A DNA stretch of 48,082 nucleotides from Oscillospiraceae bacterium (GTDB lineage: Bacteria; Bacillota; Clostridia; Oscillospirales; Oscillospiraceae): NCBI GenBank assembly GCA_017542425.1, contig JAFXXH010000040.1, positions 1 through 48,082 on the forward strand, given 5' to 3'. Positions within the stretch are counted from its first letter, which is position 1. Each line of letters begins with the position of its first letter. Below, one piece after another: positions 7,625-15,754 of this stretch. The position numbers and the translations under genes were made by a program. Below the pieces are notes generated by a model, which made no database searches, was not told the origin of the DNA, and worked only from the letters and a program-made list of their open reading frames with translations.

Positions 7625-10600
7625 ATGACCAGTATTTGCAGGGAGATATTCAAAGCGATCCACGAAGGGAAGTGGCTGAGTATTGAATACAAGAATCGAG
7701 AAGGACAGATCACGAAGTTTTGGGTAGGGATCAAGTCCTTGGATTCCCATCGCCGCAGCATGGTTGTAGACGGTTTGCACCTGGGCCAGTTGCAAGTTCA
7801 GGAACTGAAGCTCTTCATCGACTCCATCTTGAGTGCCAGAATCATCGAGGGAAGCTATTGCGAAATCAACCGCAAGCTGGTAGACGACATCAAGCTGAAT
7901 CCATCGAATTACACCGGCCTGTTCGATCAGATTCCGAATTTGAAAATCCTGAACTATCTGAGCGACTGCAACCGACTGGACGCCACGCCTTACAGTTGCG
8001 ATTACAAGCTGGTGCATTGCTTCGACGGCGACAGATTTGAGAACGGGTCCTGCGTGTTGACAGATGAGCAGTTCGCGGAAATCGTGAAAGCGTTCCAGTA
8101 TCAGGCCAACAGGGACGACGGCAAAATCCGTGTGAAGCAGTTGGGATTAAACGCGATCAGCGTCCCTGTAAGGCAGGGACTGTATGTGCTGGCATATTAT
8201 AAACTGCAGTTGGATGTGAAAAGCCGCACCATGCGAGCGGACAACGATCTCACCTTCTGCCATGAATTCACCATCAACGGGGATAAACTGAGCATACGCC
8301 AGTTTCTGGACCCCGGCGATCTGGATTTGCTGGACAAGCCCTCAGCCAACCTGGAGACGATCAAGGACTATATCACATGGAACAACTCCAATCTCCGCGG
8401 CGTCGATGACATGCCCTATGTGATCGCCATCGGGTTCGACAGCCCCCTGGATTTGGAGCATGAATACGCCTCCATCCTGGATATGTATCACAATGGAGAG
8501 GTCACCGCGCCAATTCGGGCCTTCTTTGGGGAATACCTGAAGCGGTCGGTTCGGAGAAAGCAGTATCCGCTGGCCTTGCTGAACCGAAAGGTAAACCTGG
8601 ACCAGCTCCTTGCCATCAACTATGCCATGCGGTATCCGTTGACCTACGTCCAGGGGCCGCCGGGAACCGGGAAAACCAATACCATCATGAACACCATCAT
8701 GACGGCTTTCTTCCATGGGCGCACGGTTTTGTTCGCGTCCAACAACAATCATCCGATTGATGAAGTATACAAAAAGATGCGCCGGCTGCGGTATCAGGGA
8801 AGGCCGATTCCGTTCCCGATGATCCGCCTTGGCAATCAGACGGTGGTCAGCAAGGCGCTCGATGAGATTCGCACCCTGTATGAGCAGGCGAAGGATATTC
8901 CGATCTACGATTCCACGCTGGACAAAAAGCGAAGTCAAACGGTTCAGCGCACATCCGAACTGACGAAGCTGCTGGAACGATATGATGAGATCCTGGACCT
9001 CCGCGAGCGGCGGGAGGTGACGCAGCATCTTTTGGAGGAAAACGGCCAGCTCAATTTCCAGTTTGAACTGCGCGGCAAACAGCTGGCGGAAATTGATCGC
9101 CGGCTGCGTGAAATCGGAGAAATCAGGGACGAGGATGCTTTGCGGCTGATCGATGATAATGAGCGAGAGTTCCTGCTCTTTCTAAACTTTTCGTCGATCA
9201 AGCACATCAAGCGCCTGGGAGAGCCCAAGTATAAGGACCTTCTCAAAATCATCTACATGGCGCCGGAGGACCCGGAGCGGGTCAATCAGTTCAACCAGTA
9301 TCTCAGCGATCCCGATCATGTCCGTCTGTTCCAAAGAGTCTTCCCGATTATCGCAACGACCTGCATTTCTGCGCATCGGATCGGTGAGCCCGGCGTCTAC
9401 TTCGACATGGTCATCATGGACGAGGCCAGCCAGTGCAATACCGCTGTGTCTCTTGTGCCCATTTTGCGTGGAGAGAATCTGATGCTGGTGGGAGATCCGC
9501 AGCAGCTGCAGCCGGTCATTCTGTTGGACAGCAAGGATAATCAGATCCTGCGGAAAAAATACGAAGTCGCGCCGGAATATGACTACATTGAGAACTCAAT
9601 CTACAAAACCTTCCTGGCGTGCGATCCCGTGAGCGACGAAGTGCTGCTGCGCCACCATTATCGCTGCCATCCCAAAATCATCGGATTCAACAACAAAAAA
9701 TACTATAACGGGAAACTTGTAATCGACAGCCCGGAAAATGCGCAAACACCGCTCATGTTCGTGAACGTGCAGGATTCCGAGTCTGCGATCAAGAACACCT
9801 CTCCCGGAGAAGCAGAGCAGATCCTTCGCTATGTGCGCAGGAATCCGGACAAAAGCATCGGGATCATCACACCTTTTGCCAATCAGCGTGCACTGATCAA
9901 TGATGCGCTGCAAAAGAACGGGAGAGGAGATGTGGCGTGCGGAACGGTCCACGCATTTCAGGGCGACGAAAAGGACGTCATTCTGTTCTCGCTCGGCCTC
10001 TCAGATGCGACAAAGGTGAAAACCTATGACTGGCTGAAAAACAACCGGGAGCTTTTGAATGTAGCCACATCCAGGGCGCGGAATGAACTGATTGTCCTCG
10101 GAAGCGAGAAGAACTTGAAGCGGCTGCACAGGAAGAGCGAACAGGACGATCTTTATGAACTGGTAAACTATATCAAATCCAACGGCGCCAGCCAGGTAAC
10201 ACAGCGCGCTGCCATGTCTCGGGCCTTGGGGATCAAGCCCTACAGCACGGAGACGGAAGCCGCGTTTATGGAAAACCTGAATCACGCCATCGACAACATT
10301 CAGCCCTCCGGCTCCCGTTACACCGTTCATAAGGAAGTCCCGGTCTCCCAGGTGTTTGTGGAGAATCCGTCCTATGCCGACCTGTTTTATACTGGCCGAT
10401 TTGATTTCGTTGTATATGAGCGAGGACCGGCCAGAATGCAGCTGCCGGTGCTGGCGATTGAGCTGGATGGGAAAGAGCACTTCGATGATGAAGTGGTGAA
10501 GGAGCGAGACCGGAAAAAGAACCAGATTTGTCGGGAACACAACTTTGAACTGATCCGGGTGGAGAATACCTATGCCAGACGATATCATTACATCAAGGAT

Positions 10601-10639
10601 ATCCTGATTCAGTATTTTACGAATGGAAAAGTCAGTTGA
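7625..10639 (+). CDS. SF1 (UPF1-like) helicase with C-terminal PD-(D/E)XK-like nuclease domain
   Basis: This 1004-residue protein has an N-terminal region of about 340 residues that I do not recognise. An SF1 COG1112-type helicase follows: Walker A QGPPGTGKTN near 345, Walker B VIMDEASQCN near 594, GDPQQLQPV, HHYRCHP near 676, VHAFQGDE near 775 and NVATSRARNE near 815. A helical insertion (about 420-560, Arg/Glu-rich) interrupts the core. The last 100 residues contain AIELDGKEHF and VKERDRKKNQ, the pattern of DUF2726/Vsr-like endonuclease domains. The start is the ATG at 7625 with TAGGAG upstream; the frame opens earlier at a TTG without a site. Fusion of helicase and nuclease, and the neighbouring PLD-helicase, suggest invader-DNA or RNA processing. 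Mokosh systems also combine a COG1112 helicase with a PLD domain, but on one chain or in a different pairing. Confidence 0.87.
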   Translation: MTSICREIFKAIHEGKWLSIEYKNREGQITKFWVGIKSLDSHRRSMVVDGLHLGQLQVQELKLFIDSILSARIIEGSYCEINRKLVDDIKLNPSNYTGLFDQIPNLKILNYLSDCNRLDATPYSCDYKLVHCFDGDRFENGSCVLTDEQFAEIVKAFQYQANRDDGKIRVKQLGLNAISVPVRQGLYVLAYYKLQLDVKSRTMRADNDLTFCHEFTINGDKLSIRQFLDPGDLDLLDKPSANLETIKDYITWNNSNLRGVDDMPYVIAIGFDSPLDLEHEYASILDMYHNGEVTAPIRAFFGEYLKRSVRRKQYPLALLNRKVNLDQLLAINYAMRYPLTYVQGPPGTGKTNTIMNTIMTAFFHGRTVLFASNNNHPIDEVYKKMRRLRYQGRPIPFPMIRLGNQTVVSKALDEIRTLYEQAKDIPIYDSTLDKKRSQTVQRTSELTKLLERYDEILDLRERREVTQHLLEENGQLNFQFELRGKQLAEIDRRLREIGEIRDEDALRLIDDNEREFLLFLNFSSIKHIKRLGEPKYKDLLKIIYMAPEDPERVNQFNQYLSDPDHVRLFQRVFPIIATTCISAHRIGEPGVYFDMVIMDEASQCNTAVSLVPILRGENLMLVGDPQQLQPVILLDSKDNQILRKKYEVAPEYDYIENSIYKTFLACDPVSDEVLLRHHYRCHPKIIGFNNKKYYNGKLVIDSPENAQTPLMFVNVQDSESAIKNTSPGEAEQILRYVRRNPDKSIGIITPFANQRALINDALQKNGRGDVACGTVHAFQGDEKDVILFSLGLSDATKVKTYDWLKNNRELLNVATSRARNELIVLGSEKNLKRLHRKSEQDDLYELVNYIKSNGASQVTQRAAMSRALGIKPYSTETEAAFMENLNHAIDNIQPSGSRYTVHKEVPVSQVFVENPSYADLFYTGRFDFVVYERGPARMQLPVLAIELDGKEHFDDEVVKERDRKKNQICREHNFELIRVENTYARRYHYIKDILIQYFTNGKVS

Positions 10640-10694
10640 TATCCCCACCACGTCTTTTGACGCACTGCAATCATACAACAAACAAACCGCCAGA

Positions 10695-10865
10695 AATGCC
10701 CCGGTCTTGCTGCTTTCGGGAAAAAGCGGCTTCCTTCCCGGGAGGTTTTTTGAAGCGTTTCTGAAGGAGCGCTGCATTCCCCGTCAGCGTGCGGGACTGC
10801 GGGCGTATCTGGAGGCGCATGGCCGAAGACGACCAAAGGATGGAAGGAAAGGAGGTACACGCATG
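10695..10865 (+). pseudogene. Broken remnant of a small unidentified gene
   Basis: Downstream of the SF1 helicase one frame reads LLLSGKSGFLPGRFFEAFL then KERCIPRQRAGLRAYLEAHG. It then loses sense, and another frame continues RMAEDDQRMEGKEVHA and stops with the TGA at 10864-10866. The two halves look like one small protein whose middle was deleted with a frame change. I know the motif only as a recurring pattern in Firmicute proteins and cannot name the family. Confidence 0.45.
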
Positions 10866-11042
10866 ACGATTCCAGAATACATTTTACAGCAAGATGAATC
10901 CATCCGACCCCGCCTGAGAGCAATCTACGCCCCGGCCCGTGCAGCCGACGCAGTTTGCGACCGGACAATCCTGTTTTGTAACCTGGATTCTATTGCAAAA
11001 TGCGCCGGTAAACGGCCAAATCCTCCTCTCCGAACACGTTGA
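10863..11042 (+). pseudogene. Truncated DUF1801-like (YdhG-type) gene start
   Basis: An ATG at 10863 with a strong AAGGAGG site begins MTIPEYILQQDESIRPRL followed by RAIYAPARAA. This closely resembles the start of DUF1801 proteins, which normally run about 110-140 residues. Here the resemblance ends after about 30 codons, and the frame runs into the 3' end of the convergent macrodomain gene. The remnant supports a history of deletions at the right edge of the helicase island. The rest of 10640-10990 shows no intact gene. Confidence 0.5.
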
Positions 11043-11763
11043 AGATGACCTGGATGGCGCTGTTTTTTCCGGTTTTCCAATCCTTCACCGTCTGCACCGC
11101 GATCTCCGCCGCCTCCCGCTTGGGGAAGCCGAAGACGCCGGTGGAAATGCAGCAGAAGGCGATGCTTTTGCAGCCGTTTTGCTCCGCCAGTTCCAGACAG
11201 GAACGATAGCAGGAGGCGAGCAGTTCCTCATGGCGCTTTGTCAGCCGTCCCTGTACGATTGGGCCGACGGTGTGGATGACATATTTGCATGGAAGGTTGT
11301 AGGCGGGCGTGATCCTGGCCTGTCCGCATGGCTCGGCATACCCCTGCTTCTCCATCATCTCAGCACAAGCGTTCCGAAGTTGGATTCCGGCAAAGGTATG
11401 GATGCAGTTGTCGATGCAGTTGTGGCAGGGCTGATAGCAGCCCGTCATGCCGGAGTTGGCCGCGTTCACGATGGCGTCGCAGCGAAGCGTTGTAATGTCC
11501 CCCTGCCAGAGATAGAGGCCCGGCTCCAGCGGACTCAGGTCGGACAGGTCTGTGATCCCTTTTCGACGGGTTTCCTCTTGCAGATATTCGTCCTGCACCT
11601 GGAGGAAATCCGGGCTGATGCTTGCGGGCATACGGATGTTGAAGAGACTCCGCAGCAGCCGCCGCTGCGCGGCTTCCTCGGACGGAATCGCCATAGTCTG
11701 ATCGCTCCGCCGCTCCTCCAGGAGGGTACGGATGAGATACAGCCGTTTTTCTCTTTGGTTCAT
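10990..11763 (-). CDS. Zinc-type macrodomain protein-ADP-ribose hydrolase
   Basis: This 257-residue protein has a macrodomain over roughly residues 80-255. The ADP-ribose-binding motifs are GDITTLRCDAIVNAANSGM, then IHTVGP and ISTGVFGFP. The CYQPCHNCIDNCIHTFAG segment, rich in Cys and His, matches the zinc-binding insertion of bacterial zinc-dependent macrodomains (SirTM-linked and relatives). These remove mono-ADP-ribose from proteins. The start is the ATG at 11763 with AAGGTGAGACG; the frame extends 27 codons upstream without a ribosome site. In some Firmicutes the gene sits beside a sirtuin ADP-ribosyltransferase, but none is present here. It converges on the gene debris after the helicases, so I do not count it as part of that module. 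Confidence 0.9.
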   Translation of the reverse strand: MNQREKRLYLIRTLLEERRSDQTMAIPSEEAAQRRLLRSLFNIRMPASISPDFLQVQDEYLQEETRRKGITDLSDLSPLEPGLYLWQGDITTLRCDAIVNAANSGMTGCYQPCHNCIDNCIHTFAGIQLRNACAEMMEKQGYAEPCGQARITPAYNLPCKYVIHTVGPIVQGRLTKRHEELLASCYRSCLELAEQNGCKSIAFCCISTGVFGFPKREAAEIAVQTVKDWKTGKNSAIQVIFNVFGEEDLAVYRRILQ

Positions 11764-12125
11764 CGTCTCACCTTCTGTCAAAATCTGCGCTTTGTCTGTA
11801 CGGCATGGAAAGCCGGGTTGTCCGTTCTTTGCCCGGCATTGCAAATCATGCCGCCTCGTCTGTCAGCTTACCACAATCTCTCCGTTGCCGCCACCTTCAT
11901 CCTGAACAATAACAGACGAACAGATACCCTGAAAATCAAATACTCTGCCGTAGATCGGCACCGACTGTTTTTCATACAGGGAAGCCGGAGGGCTGTCCGC
12001 GTTTGGCACTGACGGAGCAGGGCGGAGCGGGAAGGAACAGAAGAGGACCCAGGCGCCCTGTATGCAGGTGACGCCTGGGTCATTCTGTTTCCAAAACTCT
12101 GATATGAAAGCCTGAGGGCGGACCG
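11764..12125. other. Intergenic stretch without a convincing gene
   Basis: The only frame of any length (minus, 11863-12129) has no ribosome site and is not recognisable; a stretch ending in GGGNGEIVVS might be an old remnant. The one clear element is the hairpin at 12046-12081. Confidence 0.4.
12046..12081 (-). terminator. Strong hairpin after the SLH-domain gene
   Basis: Ten-bp perfect outer arms (12046-12055, 12072-12081) enclose an inner CCTG-TATG-CAGG hairpin. The T-run is weak on either strand. Position after the minus-strand surface-protein gene suggests termination there. Confidence 0.5.
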
Positions 12126-14303
12126 TCAAGCCGCGTATGCGCGGTAGAGGAAGGTGACGATGTGTCCGCGGGTCAGGGTGCCGTTCGGGTCAAAGGCCGT
12201 GGCGCTGACGCCCTTGGTGATTCCCTCGGCCACCGCCCAAAGCACCGCGTCGGCGTACCAGGCGCCGGAGGGGACGTCCGCGAAGGGATTGGTTTCCGAC
12301 GGCGTGCCGCCCTTCCATGCCCGATAGAGGAAGGCCACGGCCTGGGCGCGGGTGACGGTGCGGTCGGGGCCGAAGTGCGTGGCGTCCATGCCGTATGTCA
12401 CGCCGCTTTCCACCGCCCAAAGCACTGCCTGATACCAGGCGTCGCTTTCGCTGACATCCACGAAGGGGTTTTCAGCGCCGGAGGGCGCGGGGGAACCGGC
12501 GGCCTTCCACAGCGCCAGAACCGTCTCGGCGCGGGTGCAGGCGCTGTTCACGCCGAACACAGTGTCGCTTTCCGGCTGCATCACATCGGTCTGCTCCGCC
12601 CAACGCGCTGCTTCAAAGTACCACGCGCCCGGATTCAGATCACTGTAGAACCCTGCGCCCGGCCCGCCCTGCTCCGGGGGCGTGGGCTGCGTGCCGTCAC
12701 CCGGAGGCGTGGGCTGCGTGCCGTCACCCGGAGGCGTGGGCTGCGTGCCGTCACCCGGGGGAGTGGGCTGTGTGCCGTCACCCGGGGGAGTGGGCTGTGT
12801 GCCGTCACCCGGAGGCGTGGGCTGCGTGCCGTCGCCCGGGGGAGTGGGCTGCGTGCCGTCGCCCGGCGGCGTGGGCTGGAATCCGCTGCCCGTCCCGCTT
12901 CCGGCGGTCGCGGTGGCGGCGGCGCTGCCGTTCACGCTGAGGGTGTACGTCTCCCCATTGGTGAGGGCGGGGGAGGAGAAGATTACGCAGCTTGCCGCAC
13001 GGACCGCAGTACCGGAGTAGAGCGTGCTGCCGCTGCTGTCCAAAACCGTGATGGTGCTGCCCGCGCTGACGGACACGCCGCCCTGCCCGCCGGGCATCCC
13101 GCCGCCCATGCCGGGACCGTTGCGCGAAAAGCCGTCGCCGGTTCCGGCAGCGGCGGCCTGGAAGCCCATGCCGGGACCGCCCATGTCGCTGCCGCCGAAG
13201 ATGACATAGTTCTGGCTGCCCTGAGAGAAGCGGACCCCCATGCCGGGCGCACCCACTGCCAGGACCGTGCCGCCGGTGACAAGGACGCCGGTCTCCGCAT
13301 CCAGCGGGCTGTTGTCGCCGCTGGAGGCGCTGTAGACCTGGACCGTGCCGCCGGAGATGTTCAGGCTGCCGTTGGAGTCAATGCCGTCGCCGCTTTGGGC
13401 GTCCACATAGACGCTGCCGCCGGAGATGTTGCAGGAGAAGGCGTAGCCCGTTAGGTCGCTGTTGGCGGCGTTGAGGCCGTCGTCGCTGGCGTGGACGGTG
13501 ACCGTACCGGAATAGATGTTCAGCGTGGCGGCCTCGATGCCCTCCTCACTCTCTGCGACGGTGACGGTGGGACCGGCGGTACCGGCTGCGCCGATGTTCA
13601 AACTGTAGTCGCTCTTGATGCCGTCGTCCACGGCGGAGACGGTGACGGTGCCGCTCAGGATGTTCAGCGTCTGGTCGCTTTTGAGTCCGTCGTTGACGTA
13701 GCAGCGGATGTTCAGCGTGACATCCTGGATGCCGAGCCAGGCTTCTCCCTCCGCCTCGGTGGTCGCGCCGCCCTTGACGCCGTTTTTGCCATAGGCCCAG
13801 ACGTTGATGGTGCCGGTGCCGCAGATGGTGACCCTGGAGCCGTCCTTGGTCTTGATGACCGCGTTCTCCGCGTCCGCGTTGTCAGGATAGCTCTCGTCGT
13901 TGTTGTACGCGCTGTCGCGCAGGTCGTTGACGCTGCCCGCCGCCGCCACGATGGTGACCTCGGTGCTCTTGTTGCAGGAGATCGGGGCCGTGGTGCTGCT
14001 GCTCAGGGTCAGACCGTCCAGCACGAGGGTGACGCCGGTGCTGCCTTTCTTGATTTTGATGGAACCGTCGGCGCAGGAGCCGGAGACCACATAGGTACCG
14101 GCGCCGGAGATCGTGAGGGCGGTGCCCTCGATCTTGTATGCGTCGGAATTCCCCTCCGTGACGGCGATGCCGTCGTCGGAGAAGACGAAGACGGTGGCCC
14201 CCGCGGTGTCATAATCCGCCAGCGTGGACATCACGCACAGGCCGTACAGCAGCGTCAGCGCCAGCAGCACCGCGATCCATCGCTTCCATTTGCTTCGTTT
14301 CAT
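12126..14303 (-). CDS. Secreted beta-helix (Cthe_2159-type) protein with three SLH anchors
   Basis: This 725-residue exported protein starts at ATG 14303 (AAAGGAGGATACGAAC site), with a signal peptide of about 30 residues. Residues about 35-470 are repetitive beta-strand sequence of the Cthe_2159 (DUF4353) carbohydrate-binding type, with recurrent S/D-DDGI/L-x-A/S motifs and VTGGTV/NISGGTV turns. A Gly/Met-rich patch (GPGMGGGMPGG) and then a linker of seven PTPPGDGTQ units lead into three SLH domains at the C-terminus (about 545-725, with WYxxAVxWAVExGI-like cores). The SLH domains would bind cell-wall polysaccharide and keep the helix on the surface. It is the second gene of an operon with a related lipoprotein, 79 nt upstream. 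The ligand is unknown. Confidence 0.88.
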   Translation of the reverse strand: MKRSKWKRWIAVLLALTLLYGLCVMSTLADYDTAGATVFVFSDDGIAVTEGNSDAYKIEGTALTISGAGTYVVSGSCADGSIKIKKGSTGVTLVLDGLTLSSSTTAPISCNKSTEVTIVAAAGSVNDLRDSAYNNDESYPDNADAENAVIKTKDGSRVTICGTGTINVWAYGKNGVKGGATTEAEGEAWLGIQDVTLNIRCYVNDGLKSDQTLNILSGTVTVSAVDDGIKSDYSLNIGAAGTAGPTVTVAESEEGIEAATLNIYSGTVTVHASDDGLNAANSDLTGYAFSCNISGGSVYVDAQSGDGIDSNGSLNISGGTVQVYSASSGDNSPLDAETGVLVTGGTVLAVGAPGMGVRFSQGSQNYVIFGGSDMGGPGMGFQAAAAGTGDGFSRNGPGMGGGMPGGQGGVSVSAGSTITVLDSSGSTLYSGTAVRAASCVIFSSPALTNGETYTLSVNGSAAATATAGSGTGSGFQPTPPGDGTQPTPPGDGTQPTPPGDGTQPTPPGDGTQPTPPGDGTQPTPPGDGTQPTPPGDGTQPTPPEQGGPGAGFYSDLNPGAWYFEAARWAEQTDVMQPESDTVFGVNSACTRAETVLALWKAAGSPAPSGAENPFVDVSESDAWYQAVLWAVESGVTYGMDATHFGPDRTVTRAQAVAFLYRAWKGGTPSETNPFADVPSGAWYADAVLWAVAEGITKGVSATAFDPNGTLTRGHIVTFLYRAYAA
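12675..12880 (-). repeat. 27-bp minisatellite coding for PTPPGDGTQ linker units
   Basis: Seven consecutive 27-bp units plus a degenerate eighth encode a proline-rich spacer between the beta-helix and the SLH domains. Units differ only at a few positions (e.g. GTCACC/GTCGCC, GGAGGC/GGGGGA). Such tandem copies are prone to change in number. Confidence 0.9.
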
Positions 14304-14382
14304 GTTCGTATCCTCCTTTGTCCGGGGCGCATCCGCCCTTTTTTCCTGTATGACTGCCACGGTGCGCGGGAACCGTGCCGCC

Positions 14383-15618
14383 TTACCTGCGCCAGCCGTT
14401 CCGGCCGCCCATCATGCCGCCGCCCCCGCCCATCATGCCGCCTCCGCCCATCATCTGATTGGGGATGGCGTTCACGGTCTGGCCGTTGATGATGATGGTG
14501 CCGCCGTTGTACTGGGCGCTGCCGTCATAGTCGAAGGCGGACTGCGCGGTGACGTCGATGATGCCCCCGTTGATGATGAGATTGCCGTTGGAGTCCACGC
14601 CGTCCGTGTCGCCCGCGCTCATCACGATGGTCAGCTCTCCGCCGTTGACCTCCAGGGTGGGCGTATAGGCGGAGGACTTGCGCGCCGCATTGATTCCGTC
14701 GTCGGAGGCGGAGATGCGGATCTGGCCGCCGTTGATCTGGATATAGGTGGCCTCCAGCCCTTCGGCTGCGGTGATCTCAAATGTGCCGCCGTCGATCTGC
14801 AGCAGGGCCTCGGCGTGGATGGCGTCGTCGGAGACGGTGATCCGGAAGTCGCCTCCGGCCAGATAGATGTTGCCCAGCGTGTCGTCGTCGCTGTTTTCGG
14901 CGTGGAGCCCGTCTTCCCCCGCTTGCAGGGTGAAGCTGCCGTCCGCGATGGAAAGATTGTCCTTGACGCGGATGGCGTGGTCGGCCGCCTCGATCTCGTA
15001 GACGCCCTGCGTGAACGTCACATCGTCCTTGCCGACGATCCCGCGTCCGGCGGGGGAGCTGATGCGCAGCGTGCCCGTCCCGTTGAAGCTGAGGTCGTCC
15101 TTGGAAAAGATGACCGCGTCCACGTCGTTGTCGTCGATCTGGGTGAAGCGCCCGCCGTTGGAGAGGACGTTCACCGTGCCATCGGCCAAGGTGACGAACA
15201 CCTTGTCCGCCTGGACGACGTAGAGCGCCGCAAAGCTGTCGGCGTGGACGGTCACGCCGTCGAGGACAAGCTGCACCTCGTCTTCTTTGGCGGCGTCCAC
15301 GATGACGCTGCCGTCCAGCGCGCCGGAGAGGATATAAGTGCCCGCCGCCGTGATCGTCACGGTGGAGCCGTTGACGCGCACCGCGTCGGAATCCGCCAGC
15401 GCCGTCGTGCCGCTGAGGGTGACGGTGACCGCTTCCCCGGCGTCGTAGACGCCGGAGAGGTCGCGCTGGGAGAAGCTTTCGGCGTAGGCGTCGGAACTGG
15501 TGACCGTCGTTTCCGTATCGCTGCGCGTTGCCGTGCCGGTCTGCTGCGCGCCGCAGCCGCTGAGAAGCAGCGCGCCGGCCAGCGCCAGGGGAAGAAGCGG
15601 TTTGAATTTGAAGCTCAT
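14383..15618 (-). CDS. Cthe_2159-type beta-helix lipoprotein
   Basis: This 411-residue lipoprotein starts at ATG 15618, eight nt after AAGGAGG; the ATG two codons earlier is too close. A signal peptide ends in the lipobox LLSGC, so it should be lipid-anchored. The body is right-handed beta-helix-like sequence of the Cthe_2159/DUF4353 family, with repeated SDDAIHAE, EDGLHAENS and SASDDGINAA turns resembling calcium-binding acidic loops. It ends in a Gly/Met tail (MMGGGGGMMGG). It is clearly a relative of the downstream SLH protein and probably its operon partner. In other Firmicutes these proteins sit beside VTC and DUF4956 genes, as here. Carbohydrate binding is family-level knowledge; the ligand is not visible. 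Confidence 0.87.
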   Translation of the reverse strand: MSFKFKPLLPLALAGALLLSGCGAQQTGTATRSDTETTVTSSDAYAESFSQRDLSGVYDAGEAVTVTLSGTTALADSDAVRVNGSTVTITAAGTYILSGALDGSVIVDAAKEDEVQLVLDGVTVHADSFAALYVVQADKVFVTLADGTVNVLSNGGRFTQIDDNDVDAVIFSKDDLSFNGTGTLRISSPAGRGIVGKDDVTFTQGVYEIEAADHAIRVKDNLSIADGSFTLQAGEDGLHAENSDDDTLGNIYLAGGDFRITVSDDAIHAEALLQIDGGTFEITAAEGLEATYIQINGGQIRISASDDGINAARKSSAYTPTLEVNGGELTIVMSAGDTDGVDSNGNLIINGGIIDVTAQSAFDYDGSAQYNGGTIIINGQTVNAIPNQMMGGGGMMGGGGGMMGGRNGWRR

Positions 15619-15651
15619 GCCCATTGCCTCCTTGTTTGAAATCCTGGGGAC

Positions 15652-15720
15652 AGTGTAGCGTGCCAGCGGGAAAATGTCCCCGAAAAGCTGCGGCGAAGTT
15701 TACGAAAAGCATACGAAACT
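15652..15720 (-). promoter_or_regulatory. Regulon promoter A (beta-helix operon)
   Basis: On the minus strand TTTCGT occurs at 15718-15713 and again at 15707-15702 (11-bp period). It is followed by TTCGCCGC and, 44 nt after the second copy, by a TACACT -10 (15657-15652). The -35 position holds only GGGACA. The same arrangement recurs at 17917 and 19512. Confidence 0.7.
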
Positions 15721-15754
15721 GGCCAGGGAGCGTATCGCCCCAAGCCCGTTGCTG

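Noticed and set aside
10990-11763. Macrodomain gene as part of the helicase defence module
   Set aside because: It is on the opposite strand, separated by gene debris, and belongs to the zinc-type protein-ADP-ribose hydrolases known from other contexts.
11863-12129. An 88-codon minus-strand frame between the macrodomain and SLH genes
   Set aside because: No ribosome site, overlaps the end of the SLH gene and a terminator hairpin, and resembles no family I know.
12675-12880. CRISPR-like direct repeats
   Set aside because: The units are contiguous with no spacers and code for a proline-rich protein linker.
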